64,000 nucleotides of DNA from an uncultured Clostridia bacterium (GCA_934130285.1 CAKOXT010000004.1:78636-142635), one strand, 5' to 3'; counted from the stretch's first letter, positions 18,898-28,038 are shown. The notes: generated from the letters alone by a model not told the origin. Numbers and translations: made by a program.

Positions 18898-18984
18898 TAT
18901 AAATTAAAAAATAATAAAGCTAAAAAAATAGTAAATTTTTGAAAAGAATAAAGTTTGAAAAGATTGTTTCAAATGAAAAAAATA

Positions 18985-19105
18985 GTGATTCAAAAGATTG
19001 AGTTAAATACAAGAAAAAAATTAAATCAGAACACCGAAGTGTACGATGTTACGTGAAGATTTTTGATTTAATTTTAACACAGTAGTTGACCATATTTTGA
19101 ATCAC
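18985..19105 (+). other. Nested inverted repeats before rarA (possible structured RNA)
   Basis: Outer perfect arms GTGATTCAAAA (18985-18995) and TTTTGAATCAC (19095-19105); inner perfect 12-bp arms AAAATTAAATCA (19017-19028) and TGATTTAATTTT (19064-19075); a small ACACCGAAGTGT hairpin inside. The outer right arm ends about four bases before the rarA ribosome binding region. It may be a regulatory RNA fold or a relic of a small mobile element. Confidence 0.6.
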
Positions 19106-19118
19106 ACATGGAGGAAAA

Positions 19119-20375
19119 ATGAACACAACAGAACCACTAGCTTACAGAATGAGACCAAAAACATTAGATGAATTTGTAGGTCAAGAACACATAGTAGGCA
19201 AAGATAAATTATTATACAGAACAATAAAAGCAGATAGATTATCAAGCATAATATTATGGGGCCCACCAGGATGTGGAAAAACATCATTAGCCAAAGTAAT
19301 AAGTGAAACAACTAAATACAAATTTCAGAAAATAAATGCAGTAACATCAGGTGTATCAGACATAAAAGATGCGATAGCAGAAGCAAGCAATCCATTCATG
19401 AACCCATCTGGAAAATGTATATTATTTATAGATGAGATACATAGGTTCAATAAATTACAACAAGATGCGCTATTACCTTATGTAGAAAATGGAACTGTAA
19501 TATTAATAGGTGCTACAACAGAAAATCCATATTTTGAAGTAAACAAGGCTTTGATTTCAAGATCAATGGTAATAAAACTAGAGCCTTTGAAAAAGCAAGA
19601 TATTATAAAAGTAATAAAAAATGCACTTACATCACCTGACGGATTAGGAAATTACAATGTAAAAATAGCAGAACATACTATTGAAAGAATAGCAGAAATA
19701 TCTGGTGGAGATGTAAGAACAGCATTAAATGGATTAGAGATTGCTGTATTAACAACTAAAATGAACAAAGATGGACAAATAGAAATTACTGATGATATAG
19801 CAGCAGAATCATTTAATAAGAAAAAATCAATGTTTGATAAAGATGGTGATAGCCATTATGACAATATAAGTGCGATGATAAAATCACTTAGAGGAAGTGA
19901 CGCAGATGCAGCAATATTCTATTTAGCGAGAGCAATCGAAGCGGGAGAAGATCCAATGTTTTTAGCAAGAAGACTAGTAATATCAGCAGCAGAAGATGTT
20001 GGACTTGCAAATCCAGAAGCTTTAGTCATAGCAACATCAGCAATGCAAGCAGTATCAATGGTTGGAATGCCAGAAGGAAGAATAATATTAGCAGAAGCGG
20101 CAGTATATATTGCAAAATCTAAAAAATCAAATGCATCATATAATGCAATAAATAAAGCTATTGCAGATGTTGAAAACAAAGATACAGGAACAATTCCAAT
20201 GCATATAAGAAATGCGCCAGCAGAAGGAATGTCTGAGTTCGGATATGGAAAAGGATACAAATATCCACACGATTATCCAGGACACTATGTAGAGCAACAA
20301 TACTTGCCAGACAAAATGCTTGGAACAAAATATTACATTCCTGATGAAACAATTACAGACGAAAAAATAAAATGA
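19119..20375 (+). CDS. rarA: Replication-associated recombination ATPase RarA (MgsA)
   Basis: 418 residues, AAA+ clamp-loader-like ATPase acting at stalled forks. Walker A GPPGCGKTS (~48-56), Walker B CILFIDEIHRF, sensor 1 ATTENPYFEV, sensor 2 GGDVRTALNGLE, then the RarA-specific tetramerisation region (SAEDVGLANPEAL, MVGMPEGRIILAEA) and C-terminal YPHDYPGHYVEQQYLP. The ATG follows GGAGGAAAA. It lies downstream of ruvA, another recombination gene, but is separated from it by the 121-base inverted repeat. Confidence 0.97.
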   Translation: MNTTEPLAYRMRPKTLDEFVGQEHIVGKDKLLYRTIKADRLSSIILWGPPGCGKTSLAKVISETTKYKFQKINAVTSGVSDIKDAIAEASNPFMNPSGKCILFIDEIHRFNKLQQDALLPYVENGTVILIGATTENPYFEVNKALISRSMVIKLEPLKKQDIIKVIKNALTSPDGLGNYNVKIAEHTIERIAEISGGDVRTALNGLEIAVLTTKMNKDGQIEITDDIAAESFNKKKSMFDKDGDSHYDNISAMIKSLRGSDADAAIFYLARAIEAGEDPMFLARRLVISAAEDVGLANPEALVIATSAMQAVSMVGMPEGRIILAEAAVYIAKSKKSNASYNAINKAIADVENKDTGTIPMHIRNAPAEGMSEFGYGKGYKYPHDYPGHYVEQQYLPDKMLGTKYYIPDETITDEKIK

Positions 20376-20408
20376 ATATAAAGTATTTAAAATAGATACA
20401 ATAAATAT

Positions 20409-20750
20409 ATGAAAAATAAAATAATAGGAATAATAGCTGGACTAATAAGCGGGCTTTTTGGAGCAGGAGGCGGAATGATATTAGTACCAGCTTTTTCGTT
20501 TTTAAATAAAATGGATGAAAAAGAATCAAGAGCAACATCAATATTTTGTATATTACCATTAGTAGTCACAAGTTTTTTTCTATATTTTAAAAATAGATAT
20601 ATAGATTGGAATATAGGGATAAAATGTGCGATTGGAGGAATAATAGGAAGTGTAATAGGCTCGATATTATTAAGAAAACTTGATGACAAAATATTAAAAA
20701 TACTTTTTACAATATTTCTAATATATACTTCTATAAAAATGGTGATTTAA
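20409..20750 (+). CDS. Half-size TauE/SafE (TSUP) permease, first of a pair
   Basis: 113 residues with about four membrane helices. It begins with the family signature GIIAGLISGLFGAGGGMI (~6-23) and contains KESRATSIFCILPLV. Full TauE/SafE anion exporters have two such halves in one ~250-residue chain; here each half is a separate gene one base apart. No good ribosome binding site is visible upstream. The transported substrate cannot be told from sequence; organosulfur anions are typical for the family. Confidence 0.8.
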   Translation: MKNKIIGIIAGLISGLFGAGGGMILVPAFSFLNKMDEKESRATSIFCILPLVVTSFFLYFKNRYIDWNIGIKCAIGGIIGSVIGSILLRKLDDKILKILFTIFLIYTSIKMVI

Positions 20751-20751
20751 A

Positions 20752-21150
20752 ATGGAAATAGTTTTTGGTATATTGGCTGGAATTATAACAAGTTTAGGAA
20801 TGGGCGGAGGAGCAATATTAATTTTATTTCTAACAATATTTTTGAATATAGACCAGCACATATCACAAGCAACAAATTTAATATTTTTTATTCCAGCAGC
20901 AATTACATCTATAATAATTAACTCAAAAAATAAGAAAATAAATTTTAAAATTTCAAAAGATATAATAATATATGGTATTCTAGGAGCAACAATTGGAAGT
21001 TATATAGCAGTTGGATTGCCAAATGAAAAACTAAAAAAAGTTTTTGGAATATTTTTGTTTTTAATAGCAATATTTCAAAGTTATGAAATTTATACATCGT
21101 ATATAAAAAACAAAAAAACAAATAATAAAAGTAGAAACAAAACTAAATAG
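20752..21150 (+). CDS. Half-size TauE/SafE (TSUP) permease, second of a pair
   Basis: 132 residues, about four membrane helices, starting with GILAGIITSLGMGGGAIL, the same signature as the preceding gene, then ISQATNLIFFIPAA and a Lys/Asn-rich cytoplasmic tail. Its ATG begins one base after the preceding stop, so translation is probably coupled and the two halves presumably form a heterodimer equivalent to one full transporter. Confidence 0.8.
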   Translation: MEIVFGILAGIITSLGMGGGAILILFLTIFLNIDQHISQATNLIFFIPAAITSIIINSKNKKINFKISKDIIIYGILGATIGSYIAVGLPNEKLKKVFGIFLFLIAIFQSYEIYTSYIKNKKTNNKSRNKTK

Positions 21151-21162
21151 GAGGATCTAAGT

Positions 21163-21303
21163 ATGAAATTTGTAAAAGGCGCAGTTATTGGTTCAGTAGC
21201 CACTGCAACAGCAATGATGATATATAAAGATATGAGTAGAACAACCAAAAGTAAAATGATTAGAAAAGGAAAACAATTTGCTAAAAAAGTAGGAATACTA
21301 TAA
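21163..21303 (+). CDS. Small protein (46 aa), unknown
   Basis: ATG at 21163 behind a strong AGGAGGATCTAAGT site, 12 bases after the TauE/SafE pair. The peptide has a small-residue hydrophobic N-terminal half (KGAVIGSVATATAMMIYKD) and a strongly basic C-terminal half, suggesting a membrane-peripheral or single-helix protein. It is probably the last gene of this operon; a terminator follows about 90 bases on. Confidence 0.7.
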   Translation: MKFVKGAVIGSVATATAMMIYKDMSRTTKSKMIRKGKQFAKKVGIL

Positions 21304-21393
21304 GAAATAATGAATAATAATAGACTCTAATGATAAACCAATAAAAAATTATATTCTAAATGTACTTTTATAAAAGTATTAAATATTAAAGCT

Positions 21394-21432
21394 AAAAAGA
21401 GAATGTTTTTAAATTAAAACATTCTCTTTTTT
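21394..21432. terminator. Bidirectional terminator
   Basis: Near-perfect 17-bp inverted repeat (AAAAAGAGAATGTTTTT / AAAACATTCTCTTTTTT) between convergent genes. Confidence 0.85.
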
Positions 21433-21442
21433 GGGTGTTAAA

Positions 21443-21877
21443 TTATCTTTTACAAGGACAAGGAAATGGAGGTTCTGGACAATCACCTTTTGAAGGACAA
21501 GGATCAAGTTTTGTACCTTTTAAGCAGTTTTTCTTTTCAAAAGAACATTCATCACAAACTTTTATGTGTTTTACTCTATCAACCCATATTTGAATTTCAT
21601 AAGATCTGTCTGGGCAAAGAGGGCCAAAAACAAATTCACCGTGTTTATCTGTGAAAGTATGAGAAACAGGTCGTCTTTCTTTCATACCGCAATCATCAAC
21701 TATTTCAATCAATTTAACAACAGCATCATGGATCGGATCTCCATGTCTATCTTTTAAAATGCCATAAATAACATTTCTGTCATCTTCAGGAACAATTATT
21801 TCCATATCAAATTGTTTACCTTTTTCAATAAATCCGTCAACTTTAACGATAGGACATACATTTTTTTCTATTTCCAT
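21443..21877 (-). CDS. Carboxypeptidase-regulatory-like domain protein with Cys-rich tail
   Basis: 144 residues. A beta-sandwich of the carboxypeptidase-regulatory (CnaB/transthyretin-like) type is suggested by VIYGILKDRHGDPIHDAVVKL and FTDKHGEFVFGPL. It is followed by a Cys/Pro-rich C-terminus (CDECSFEKKNCLKG ... CPEPPFPCPCKR) that may bind metal or cross-link. Similar proteins occur in Clostridia, sometimes linked with spore or envelope structures; no signal peptide is visible. An ATG four codons earlier (21889) directly abuts AAAGGA and is therefore less likely. Confidence 0.7.
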   Translation of the reverse strand: MEIEKNVCPIVKVDGFIEKGKQFDMEIIVPEDDRNVIYGILKDRHGDPIHDAVVKLIEIVDDCGMKERRPVSHTFTDKHGEFVFGPLCPDRSYEIQIWVDRVKHIKVCDECSFEKKNCLKGTKLDPCPSKGDCPEPPFPCPCKR

Positions 21878-21987
21878 TATTTCTATCATTCCTTTAAATA
21901 AATTAGCTTTCGCTTAGTATATATTATGAAAAAAAGGAAAAAATGTGAGGAGAAAGCATATATTGAAAATAGAGAGGTAAGTACGAT

Positions 21988-22470
21988 ATGGCTGTTATTG
22001 GAATAATTACAAAAAGTAGTAATATAATGGAAATTGAAAAGGCTTTAGAAAAATACAATATTAAAGAGAAAAATATTATTATCATATCAGAAGAAACAAT
22101 AGAAAATATAAAAAACGTAAAATTTGATATTATAGTTATATTTGATCAAATAGAAAATAGCTCAACTATAAAGCATATCATAGAATCAAGCAAATATTTA
22201 ATAATAAATTCAGATTATAAAGAAAATTTAAAATTAATAGATACAAGAGAAAATCAATATGTAATAACATACGGATTTAATAGTAGAGCTACGATAACAA
22301 TTATTAGTAATGAGAATGATCAAATAATTTTAGATTTACAAAGAGAAATTGAAGCTTTAGACAAACGAAAAATTGAGACACAAGAAATAAAAATAGAAAA
22401 TAATTTTAGAAAAAAACGATTATATGAGGAGATTTCAATGAAAATATTGACTTTTTTGGTAAAAACATAA
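21988..22470 (+). CDS. Conserved-looking protein with a Mur-ligase-like motif, unknown function
   Basis: 160 residues, GAGAGG binding site. Alternating hydrophobic strands (MAVIGIITKSS, NIIIISEET, FDIIVIF, YLIINSD) look like a Rossmann-type alpha/beta domain. The segment YVITYGFNSRATITIIS resembles the stretch found in Mur-ligase-type proteins, but no ATP loop is present. The C-terminal third is charged helix. Precise function unknown. It precedes the SSB-like gene but is separated from it by a promoter. Confidence 0.55.
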   Translation: MAVIGIITKSSNIMEIEKALEKYNIKEKNIIIISEETIENIKNVKFDIIVIFDQIENSSTIKHIIESSKYLIINSDYKENLKLIDTRENQYVITYGFNSRATITIISNENDQIILDLQREIEALDKRKIETQEIKIENNFRKKRLYEEISMKILTFLVKT

Positions 22471-22480
22471 AGTTTTTATG

Positions 22481-22509
22481 TAGACAAACGTGGAAAAATA
22501 TGCTATAAT
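22481..22509 (+). promoter_or_regulatory. SigA promoter of the SSB-like gene
   Basis: TAGACA (22481-22486), a 17-base spacer, TATAAT (22504-22509). Confidence 0.75.
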
Positions 22510-22589
22510 GTAGATGTTTCTAAAGAAATTTTAATAAAAACAGACACAATATATTAAAACACTATAGATAAAATAAGGAGGAAAAAAGA

Positions 22590-23273
22590 GTGGTTACAAA
22601 TTTATTAGAAAATAACCATCTAGTATTAGTGGGAAAAGTTACAAGCGATAAAACATATAGTCATGAGATATATGGTGAGAAATTTTACATATTTGATTTA
22701 GAAGTACCAAGATTAAGTTCAGCAGTTGATATCATTCCGATAACAGTATCAGAAAGATTATTAACAGACTTAAATTTAGAAATAGGTACAAAATTATCAA
22801 TTGAAGGTCAATTTAGATCTTACAACAGTTATCAAAATGAAAGAAACAAGTTAATATTAACAGTTTTCGCAAAAGATATTGTTGAAATCAAAGATGAGCC
22901 AAAAAAAGAAGACAGCGAAGAAGAGAAAAAAGATGTTGTAACAAACGAAGTTACATTATCAGGATATGTTTGTAAAAAACCAATTTACAGACAAACACCA
23001 TTTGACAGAGAAATTTCAGATTTATTATTAGCAGTAAATAGAGCATATAATAAATCAGATTATATACCTTGTATAGCTTGGGGAAGAAATGCTAGATTCT
23101 GCCAAAACATGGAAGTAGGAACTGAAGTAAAAATAGTTGGTAGAGTTCAAAGTAGAAAATATGAAAAGAAATTTGAAGATGGAACATCAGAAACAAGAAT
23201 AGCATATGAAGTTTCAATTTCAAGCATGGAAATCATCGATAAAAAGGATGAAAAAAGCGAAGAAGTAGGATAG
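22590..23273 (+). CDS. Single-stranded DNA-binding-like protein with two OB folds
   Basis: 227 residues, GTG start behind AAGGAGGAAAAAAGA. Two SSB-type OB folds in tandem: residues ~8-100 (LVLVGKVTSDKTYSHEIYG ... KLSIEGQFRSYNSYQ) and ~118-220 (VTLSGYVCKKPIYRQTPF ... DYIPCIAWGRNARFC ... VKIVGRVQSRKYEKK). They are joined by an acidic linker (DEPKKEDSEEEKKD). Canonical SSB has one fold and an acidic tip; this layout suggests a diverged accessory SSB seen in Clostridia, binding ssDNA as a pseudo-dimer. Monocistronic with its own promoter and terminator. Confidence 0.8.
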   Translation: MVTNLLENNHLVLVGKVTSDKTYSHEIYGEKFYIFDLEVPRLSSAVDIIPITVSERLLTDLNLEIGTKLSIEGQFRSYNSYQNERNKLILTVFAKDIVEIKDEPKKEDSEEEKKDVVTNEVTLSGYVCKKPIYRQTPFDREISDLLLAVNRAYNKSDYIPCIAWGRNARFCQNMEVGTEVKIVGRVQSRKYEKKFEDGTSETRIAYEVSISSMEIIDKKDEKSEEVG

Positions 23274-23293
23274 AATAAAGAATTGTTAAATAG

Positions 23294-23327
23294 AAAAAGG
23301 TGAAGGAAATCTCTTCACCTTTTTTAT
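23294..23327 (+). terminator. Terminator after the SSB-like gene
   Basis: Stem AAAAAGGTGAAG / CTTCACCTTTTT with a seven-base loop and T-run. Confidence 0.9.
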
Positions 23328-23390
23328 TTGTGTTATTGAATAATAAATGAGATTTTGATATAATTTCAAATGTAAAGAGGGTGATTTTTT

Positions 23391-24125
23391 ATGATATTAA
23401 AAACTATAACATTCAACATGTGTCATGGAGAAGGATTAGACAAAAATATTGACGTTGAAAGGCAAGCAAGATTCTTAAAAAAATATAAACCTGATATCAT
23501 ATTTCTACAAGAAATAGATATGTATACTCAAAGAGTATACAGTGAAAATCAAATATATACATTTTCAAAGTATGTTGAATTACCATACAGAACTATGGGA
23601 ATAAATATAAAATATAAGAATGGATATTATGGAGATGGAATTTTATCAAGATTTCCAATCGAATATTCAACTAACTATTTAATGCCATTAGTTAATCCAA
23701 CTAATGAACAAAGAGGATTATTATGCAATAAAATATCTTTTGGAACAACAAAATTAAATTTATTTTCTATCCACTATCCAACAAATTTTGAAGAAAGAAA
23801 GTTAGGAACAGAAGAATTAATAAATATCATAGAAAAAATTGATGAAAATGAGATTATAATCATTGGAGGAGATTTCAACAATGGTGTTGAAAAAATAGGA
23901 AAACATAAATATAAATTTACTAAAAGTGAAACATACCCTGAATTTGAAATAATAAAAAAATATTTGAATAAAGTAGATAATACAGAAGATACATGGTTCG
24001 CTGCAAATGCACAAGGCTGTATTGATACAATTTTTTATTCAAAAAATATAAAACTATTAAAATTTGAGACTATAAAAACAGAATATTCAGATCACGCTGC
24101 AGTATATGCAGAATTTGAAGTGTAA
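23391..24125 (+). CDS. Endonuclease/exonuclease/phosphatase (EEP) family protein
   Basis: 244 residues. The family motifs are in order: TFNMCHGEG (N-terminal Asn), DIIFLQEID (metal-binding Glu ~44), SIHYPTN (His), IIIGGDFNN (Asp/Asn pair), and the C-terminal SDHAAVYAEF with the catalytic Asp-His. This is a metal-dependent phosphodiesterase fold; substrate could be DNA, nucleotide or phospholipid head group and cannot be decided here. No signal peptide, so cytoplasmic. It sits 23 bases before a GT-C-like membrane protein, possibly as an operon. Confidence 0.9.
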   Translation: MILKTITFNMCHGEGLDKNIDVERQARFLKKYKPDIIFLQEIDMYTQRVYSENQIYTFSKYVELPYRTMGINIKYKNGYYGDGILSRFPIEYSTNYLMPLVNPTNEQRGLLCNKISFGTTKLNLFSIHYPTNFEERKLGTEELINIIEKIDENEIIIIGGDFNNGVEKIGKHKYKFTKSETYPEFEIIKKYLNKVDNTEDTWFAANAQGCIDTIFYSKNIKLLKFETIKTEYSDHAAVYAEFEV

Positions 24126-24148
24126 AAAACAAGTAAAGAGGATGAAAA

Positions 24149-25831
24149 ATGGAAAATAATAAGAAGTTAACAAGATATAAATTTCACGTAGTAATTGCAA
24201 TATTACTAATAATATATTGTATTTCAATGGCACCTAAAGGATTGCAAAATGATACGTTTTATACAATTAAAGTCGGAGAATATATAGCACAAAATGGAAT
24301 TGGAAATTTAACAACAGATCCATTTTCATGGCATGAATTACCATATACATTTCCACATTGGTTATATGATTTATCAATATTTGGAATATACTCATTAGGT
24401 GGAATGACCGGAATATATATATCTACTATAATTTTAACGTGTATATTAGGATTATCAATCTATTTTACATCAAATAAAATTTCAAAAAACGCACCAGTTT
24501 CAGCGCTGATAACGTTTATAGCAATGTATTTATTGCAACCATACTTAGCAGCAAGAGCACAACTAGTAACATTTTCATTAATGGTTTTAACAATATATTT
24601 AATTGAAAAATTCTTGGAAAATGCAAAGAAACGATATGCGGTGGGATTGGTAGCATTATCATTATTAATCGTGAATTTGCATATGGCAGTATGGCCATTC
24701 TTCTTTGTATTATTCATTCCATATTTCTTTGAATATGTAGTATCTTTAAATATATTTACATTTGATTTGATTTTAAAAGCAAAAATATTATGGCAAAGAT
24801 ACAGAGCAAAAGAAGGATGTGAGAAGAGAATTGCAGAACTAAAAGAAAAAATTGAACAAAACAAACAAAAAAGAGCAGAGATTCAAAAAAATCCATACAA
24901 AATAAGAGTAACAAGAAATGATAATATAAAGAAATTATTCTGGGTAGTGGTTATTTGTGCATGTATGGGCATATTTACACCAACAGGAGTAACAACACCA
25001 TACACATATTTGTACAAAACAATGTCAGGAAATACTATGCAAGTAATTAATGAACATTTACCATTAGACCTAGCATCAAACCAAGATTTTGTTGCATTTT
25101 TTGTAATGTTTATTGTAGTGTTAACTTTTATAGATATAAAAATAGATTTAAAACATTTATGTTATTACTTAGGAATACTATACTTAGCGTTAAATGCTAG
25201 AAGACAAGTTTCAATGTTTCTTGTAATTTGCACACCTATATTAGCTAAACTTATAGGTGAAATATTTGAAAAATATGCACCAAAACTACAGGAAGATCTT
25301 ATAAAAATTATTACTAATTTTTATGGAAAAGTTATATTTGCAACGATTGTTATAATAATAAGTATTCAAGAATTTAAACCTAAAATAAATGAGCAATATT
25401 ATACAAATCAAGATTATCCAATCTATGCGGCAGAATGGATAAAAGAAAACTTAGATTATAAAAATATAAAATTATTCAACGAGTATAATTACGGAAGCTA
25501 TTTAATATATGAAGGAATACCTGTAATGATTGATTCCCGTTGTGATCTATATACACCACAATATAATACAAAAACAGGCAATCCAGTAGATGGACAAGAC
25601 ATATTTATGGACGTACAAAATGTTGCAACAGGAGATGCTAAGTACAATGAGGTTTTTGACCAATATAGAATTACACATGTAATAACATATTCTGATTCTA
25701 GCTTAAACAAAAAATTAAAATCAGATTCAGACTATAAGAAAATTTATCCAACTACATTAGAACAGAAAATGCAAGATGATAGATTTGTAATATACGAAAA
25801 AATAGAAAAAGACGAAAGCGTTGAAGAATAG
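24149..25831 (+). CDS. Polytopic membrane protein, GT-C glycosyltransferase-like
   Basis: 560 residues. About 10 hydrophobic helices lie between residues 10 and 420, with one basic cytoplasmic loop (~215-265, KEKIEQNKQKRAEIQKNPYK). The first external loop carries NDTFYTIKVGEYI and DPFSWHELPYTFPHWLYD, the Asp/His arrangement typical of GT-C enzymes that use polyprenyl-linked sugars. A C-terminal soluble part (~425-560) has PIYAAEWIKENL and YGSYLIYEGIPVMIDSRCD. Probably an envelope glycan enzyme; donor and acceptor unknown. Confidence 0.7.
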   Translation: MENNKKLTRYKFHVVIAILLIIYCISMAPKGLQNDTFYTIKVGEYIAQNGIGNLTTDPFSWHELPYTFPHWLYDLSIFGIYSLGGMTGIYISTIILTCILGLSIYFTSNKISKNAPVSALITFIAMYLLQPYLAARAQLVTFSLMVLTIYLIEKFLENAKKRYAVGLVALSLLIVNLHMAVWPFFFVLFIPYFFEYVVSLNIFTFDLILKAKILWQRYRAKEGCEKRIAELKEKIEQNKQKRAEIQKNPYKIRVTRNDNIKKLFWVVVICACMGIFTPTGVTTPYTYLYKTMSGNTMQVINEHLPLDLASNQDFVAFFVMFIVVLTFIDIKIDLKHLCYYLGILYLALNARRQVSMFLVICTPILAKLIGEIFEKYAPKLQEDLIKIITNFYGKVIFATIVIIISIQEFKPKINEQYYTNQDYPIYAAEWIKENLDYKNIKLFNEYNYGSYLIYEGIPVMIDSRCDLYTPQYNTKTGNPVDGQDIFMDVQNVATGDAKYNEVFDQYRITHVITYSDSSLNKKLKSDSDYKKIYPTTLEQKMQDDRFVIYEKIEKDESVEE

Positions 25832-25849
25832 ACTTAAAATAAGAAGGGA

Positions 25850-26767
25850 ATGGAAAACTTGACAAAGGAATATGAAATAAAATCAAATGGTATAAGGTTA
25901 GATAAAGCAATAGCAGATATTGATCCTGATATATCTAGAATGACAGTTCAAAAATTAATAGAAGAAGAAAAAGTTTTTGTAAATGGAAAAAAAGAAAAAT
26001 CATCATATAAAGTAAAAGAAGGCGATAAAATTTCATTAGAGATTGAAGAACCCAAAGAATCAAAACTAAAACCAGAAGAAATTCCACTAGATGTTATATA
26101 TGAAGATAATGATATAATAATTGTAAATAAGGCAAAAGGAATGGTTGTGCACCCTGGAAACGGAAATCCAGATGGAACTTTAGCAAATGCCATAATGGCA
26201 AGATGTAAAGAATCATTATCAGGTATAGGAGGAGAAATAAGACCAGGAATAGTACACAGAATAGACAAAGACACATCAGGAATAATAATAGTTGCAAAAA
26301 ATGATAAAGCTCATTTAAGTATAAGCGAACAAATTAAAGAACATAAAACAACAAAAACTTATCTAGCATTAGTACGTGGAAGAGTTAAAGAAAATGAAGC
26401 GACAATAGATATGCCAATAGCAAGAAGTAAAAAAGATAGAAAGAAAATGGCTGTTGACAAAGATGGAAAAAAAGCAGTAACACATTTTAAAGTATTAAAA
26501 AGATACCCAGAAAACACACTACTTGAATTAGTAATTGAAACAGGAAGAACACATCAAATAAGAGTTCATCTTTCTGAAATTGGATATCCAATAGTTGGTG
26601 ATTATACATATTCAAATGGAAAAAACAAATTTGGCGTTGAAGGACAAATGTTACATGCATATAAAATAAAATTTAAACATCCAACAACGAATGAAGAAGT
26701 TGAATTTAAAGCAGAATTGCCAAAATATTTTAAAGACATTTTGGAAAAATTAGATAATGAAATTTAA
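25850..26767 (+). CDS. rluD: RluD-family pseudouridine synthase
   Basis: 305 residues. N-terminal S4 domain (~12-70, [21 protein letters not shown]) and RluA/RluD catalytic domain with [18 protein letters not shown] (catalytic Asp in HRIDKDTSG), [19 protein letters not shown] and QMLHAYKI. It isomerises uridines in 23S rRNA. The ATG at 25850 nearly abuts GAAGGG; the TTG at 25859 has better spacing (10 bases), so the mature start is uncertain by three codons. Followed 17 bases later by a second pseudouridine synthase gene. Confidence 0.95.
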   Translation: MENLTKEYEIKSNGIRLDKAIADIDPDISRMTVQKLIEEEKVFVNGKKEKSSYKVKEGDKISLEIEEPKESKLKPEEIPLDVIYEDNDIIIVNKAKGMVVHPGNGNPDGTLANAIMARCKESLSGIGGEIRPGIVHRIDKDTSGIIIVAKNDKAHLSISEQIKEHKTTKTYLALVRGRVKENEATIDMPIARSKKDRKKMAVDKDGKKAVTHFKVLKRYPENTLLELVIETGRTHQIRVHLSEIGYPIVGDYTYSNGKNKFGVEGQMLHAYKIKFKHPTTNEEVEFKAELPKYFKDILEKLDNEI

Positions 26768-26783
26768 TAAAAGAGGTAGAAAA

Positions 26784-27501
26784 TTGGAAGAAAGATTACA
26801 AAAATATTTAGCTAATAGTGGAGTAGCCTCAAGAAGAAAATGTGAAGAATTAATACTTGCAGGTAAAGTAAAAGTAAATGGGCAAACCATTACAGAATTA
26901 GGTACTAAGGTAAATCCTCAGACAGATACAATCGAATTTAATCGGTAGAGAAGTAAAGCCAGAGGAAAAGAAAATATATATTTTATTAAATAAACCAATA
27001 GGATATGTAACAACAGTAAAAGATCAATTCAGCAGAGACAAAGTTACAGATTTAGTACATGTAAAAGAACGATTAGTTCCAGTTGGAAGATTAGATATGT
27101 ATACATCAGGTGCATTAATATTAACAAATGATGGAGATTTTGTATACAAAGTTACACATCCCAAAAATGAAGTTACAAAAACATATACAGTAACACTAAA
27201 AGGACAAGTTTCAAATGAAGAAATAGAACAGTTAAGAAATGGTATAGAACTAGATGATGGCTTTAAAACAAGTCCAGCCAAAGTAAGAAGAATTATGGAA
27301 GACAAAGAAAATAATAAAACAAGATTAGAAATAGTAATACATGAGGGAAAAAACAGAGAAGTAAGAAGAATGTGTGAAGCAATAAATAAAAAAGTATTAG
27401 CATTACACAGAAGCAAGATAGGAACAATAACTTTGGATGGATTAACTATTGGAAAATGGAGATACCTAAAAGAGGATGAAGTACAAAAACTTATAAAATA
27501 A
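26784..27501 (+). CDS. rluB: RluB-family pseudouridine synthase, needs a +1 frameshift at CGG
   Basis: TTG start at 26784 behind AAAAGAGGT. Frame 1 gives the S4 domain ([20 protein letters not shown] ... DTIEFN, residues 1-53), then CGG TAG ends it at 54 residues. Skipping C26943 gives AAT GGT AGA GAA and continues through the catalytic domain ([32 protein letters not shown] with the catalytic Asp, [14 protein letters not shown]) to 27501, total 238 residues, normal for RluB. IEFNGREV matches the family consensus I.VNG..V, so Gly is the expected residue at the break. The enzyme pseudouridylates 23S rRNA. Confidence 0.92.
26940..26946 (+). other. Putative +1 frameshift site, AAT CGG T (rluB)
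   Basis: The zero-frame CGG at 26943-26945 is followed directly by TAG; the +1 frame begins at GGT (Gly54). Without shifting, an S4-domain-only peptide results. Confidence 0.75.
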
Positions 27502-27522
27502 TACGAAAGAAGAGGAATGAAA

Positions 27523-28038
27523 ATGAATTTTAAATACGAAAGAAAAGGATTAGATGAAGAAAAAATTAATTGGATACAAAATGAAGCAAAGCCAGGAGAA
27601 ATATTAAATGGTACAGTCAAAAATATTAAACCATTTGGAGCTTTTGTAGAAGTTGAAAATGGAATAACAGGACTTCTACATATTGAAGATATTTCGGTTT
27701 CAAGAATCAAATCACCAGAGGAAAGATTTTCAGTTGGACAAAATATAAAAGTTATGATAAAATCAATTGACAAAGATTTAAATAGAATTGATTTAACACA
27801 TAAAGAACTTTTAGGAACTTGGGAAGAAAATGTAGTTTCATACCAAGAAGGCGAAAAAGTCCAAGGAACAATAAAAGAAATCGAAAAACAAAAAAATGGT
27901 ATATTTGTAGAACTAAAACCAAACTTAGTAGGATTAGCTGAGTACAAAGAAGGATACGAATATGGACAAAAAGTTGATGTATATATTAAAAAAATTGTAA
28001 AAGACAAGAAAAAAATTAAACTACTTATCGTATCTTAA
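27523..28038 (+). CDS. S1 RNA-binding domain protein
   Basis: 171 residues. Two S1-type OB folds: ~17-87 (GEILNGTVKNIKPFGAFVEV, GLLHIEDISVSRIKSPEERF, VGQNIKVMIKSID) and ~99-168 (GEKVQGTIKEIEKQKNGIFV, VDVYIKKIVKDKKKIKLLI). The ATG at 27523 is preferred; one two codons earlier abuts the AGAGGA site. It resembles short S1-motif proteins related to RpsA/YugI and likely binds RNA or the ribosome. Adjacent to two pseudouridine synthases, in keeping with a translation or RNA role. Confidence 0.85.
   Translation: MNFKYERKGLDEEKINWIQNEAKPGEILNGTVKNIKPFGAFVEVENGITGLLHIEDISVSRIKSPEERFSVGQNIKVMIKSIDKDLNRIDLTHKELLGTWEENVVSYQEGEKVQGTIKEIEKQKNGIFVELKPNLVGLAEYKEGYEYGQKVDVYIKKIVKDKKKIKLLIVS

Noticed and set aside
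20748..20754. The junction of the two TauE/SafE genes as a fourth frameshift site
   Set aside because: The second gene is also in the +1 frame, but there is no CGG, and a proper stop is followed by an ATG. Each half starts with its own complete signature, so these are two genes.
27024..28007. A 327-codon minus-strand open frame across rluB and the S1-domain gene
   Set aside because: The opposite strand carries strongly conserved rluB and S1 sequences; this frame is a low-complexity Phe/Ser/Leu-rich shadow without a start signal.
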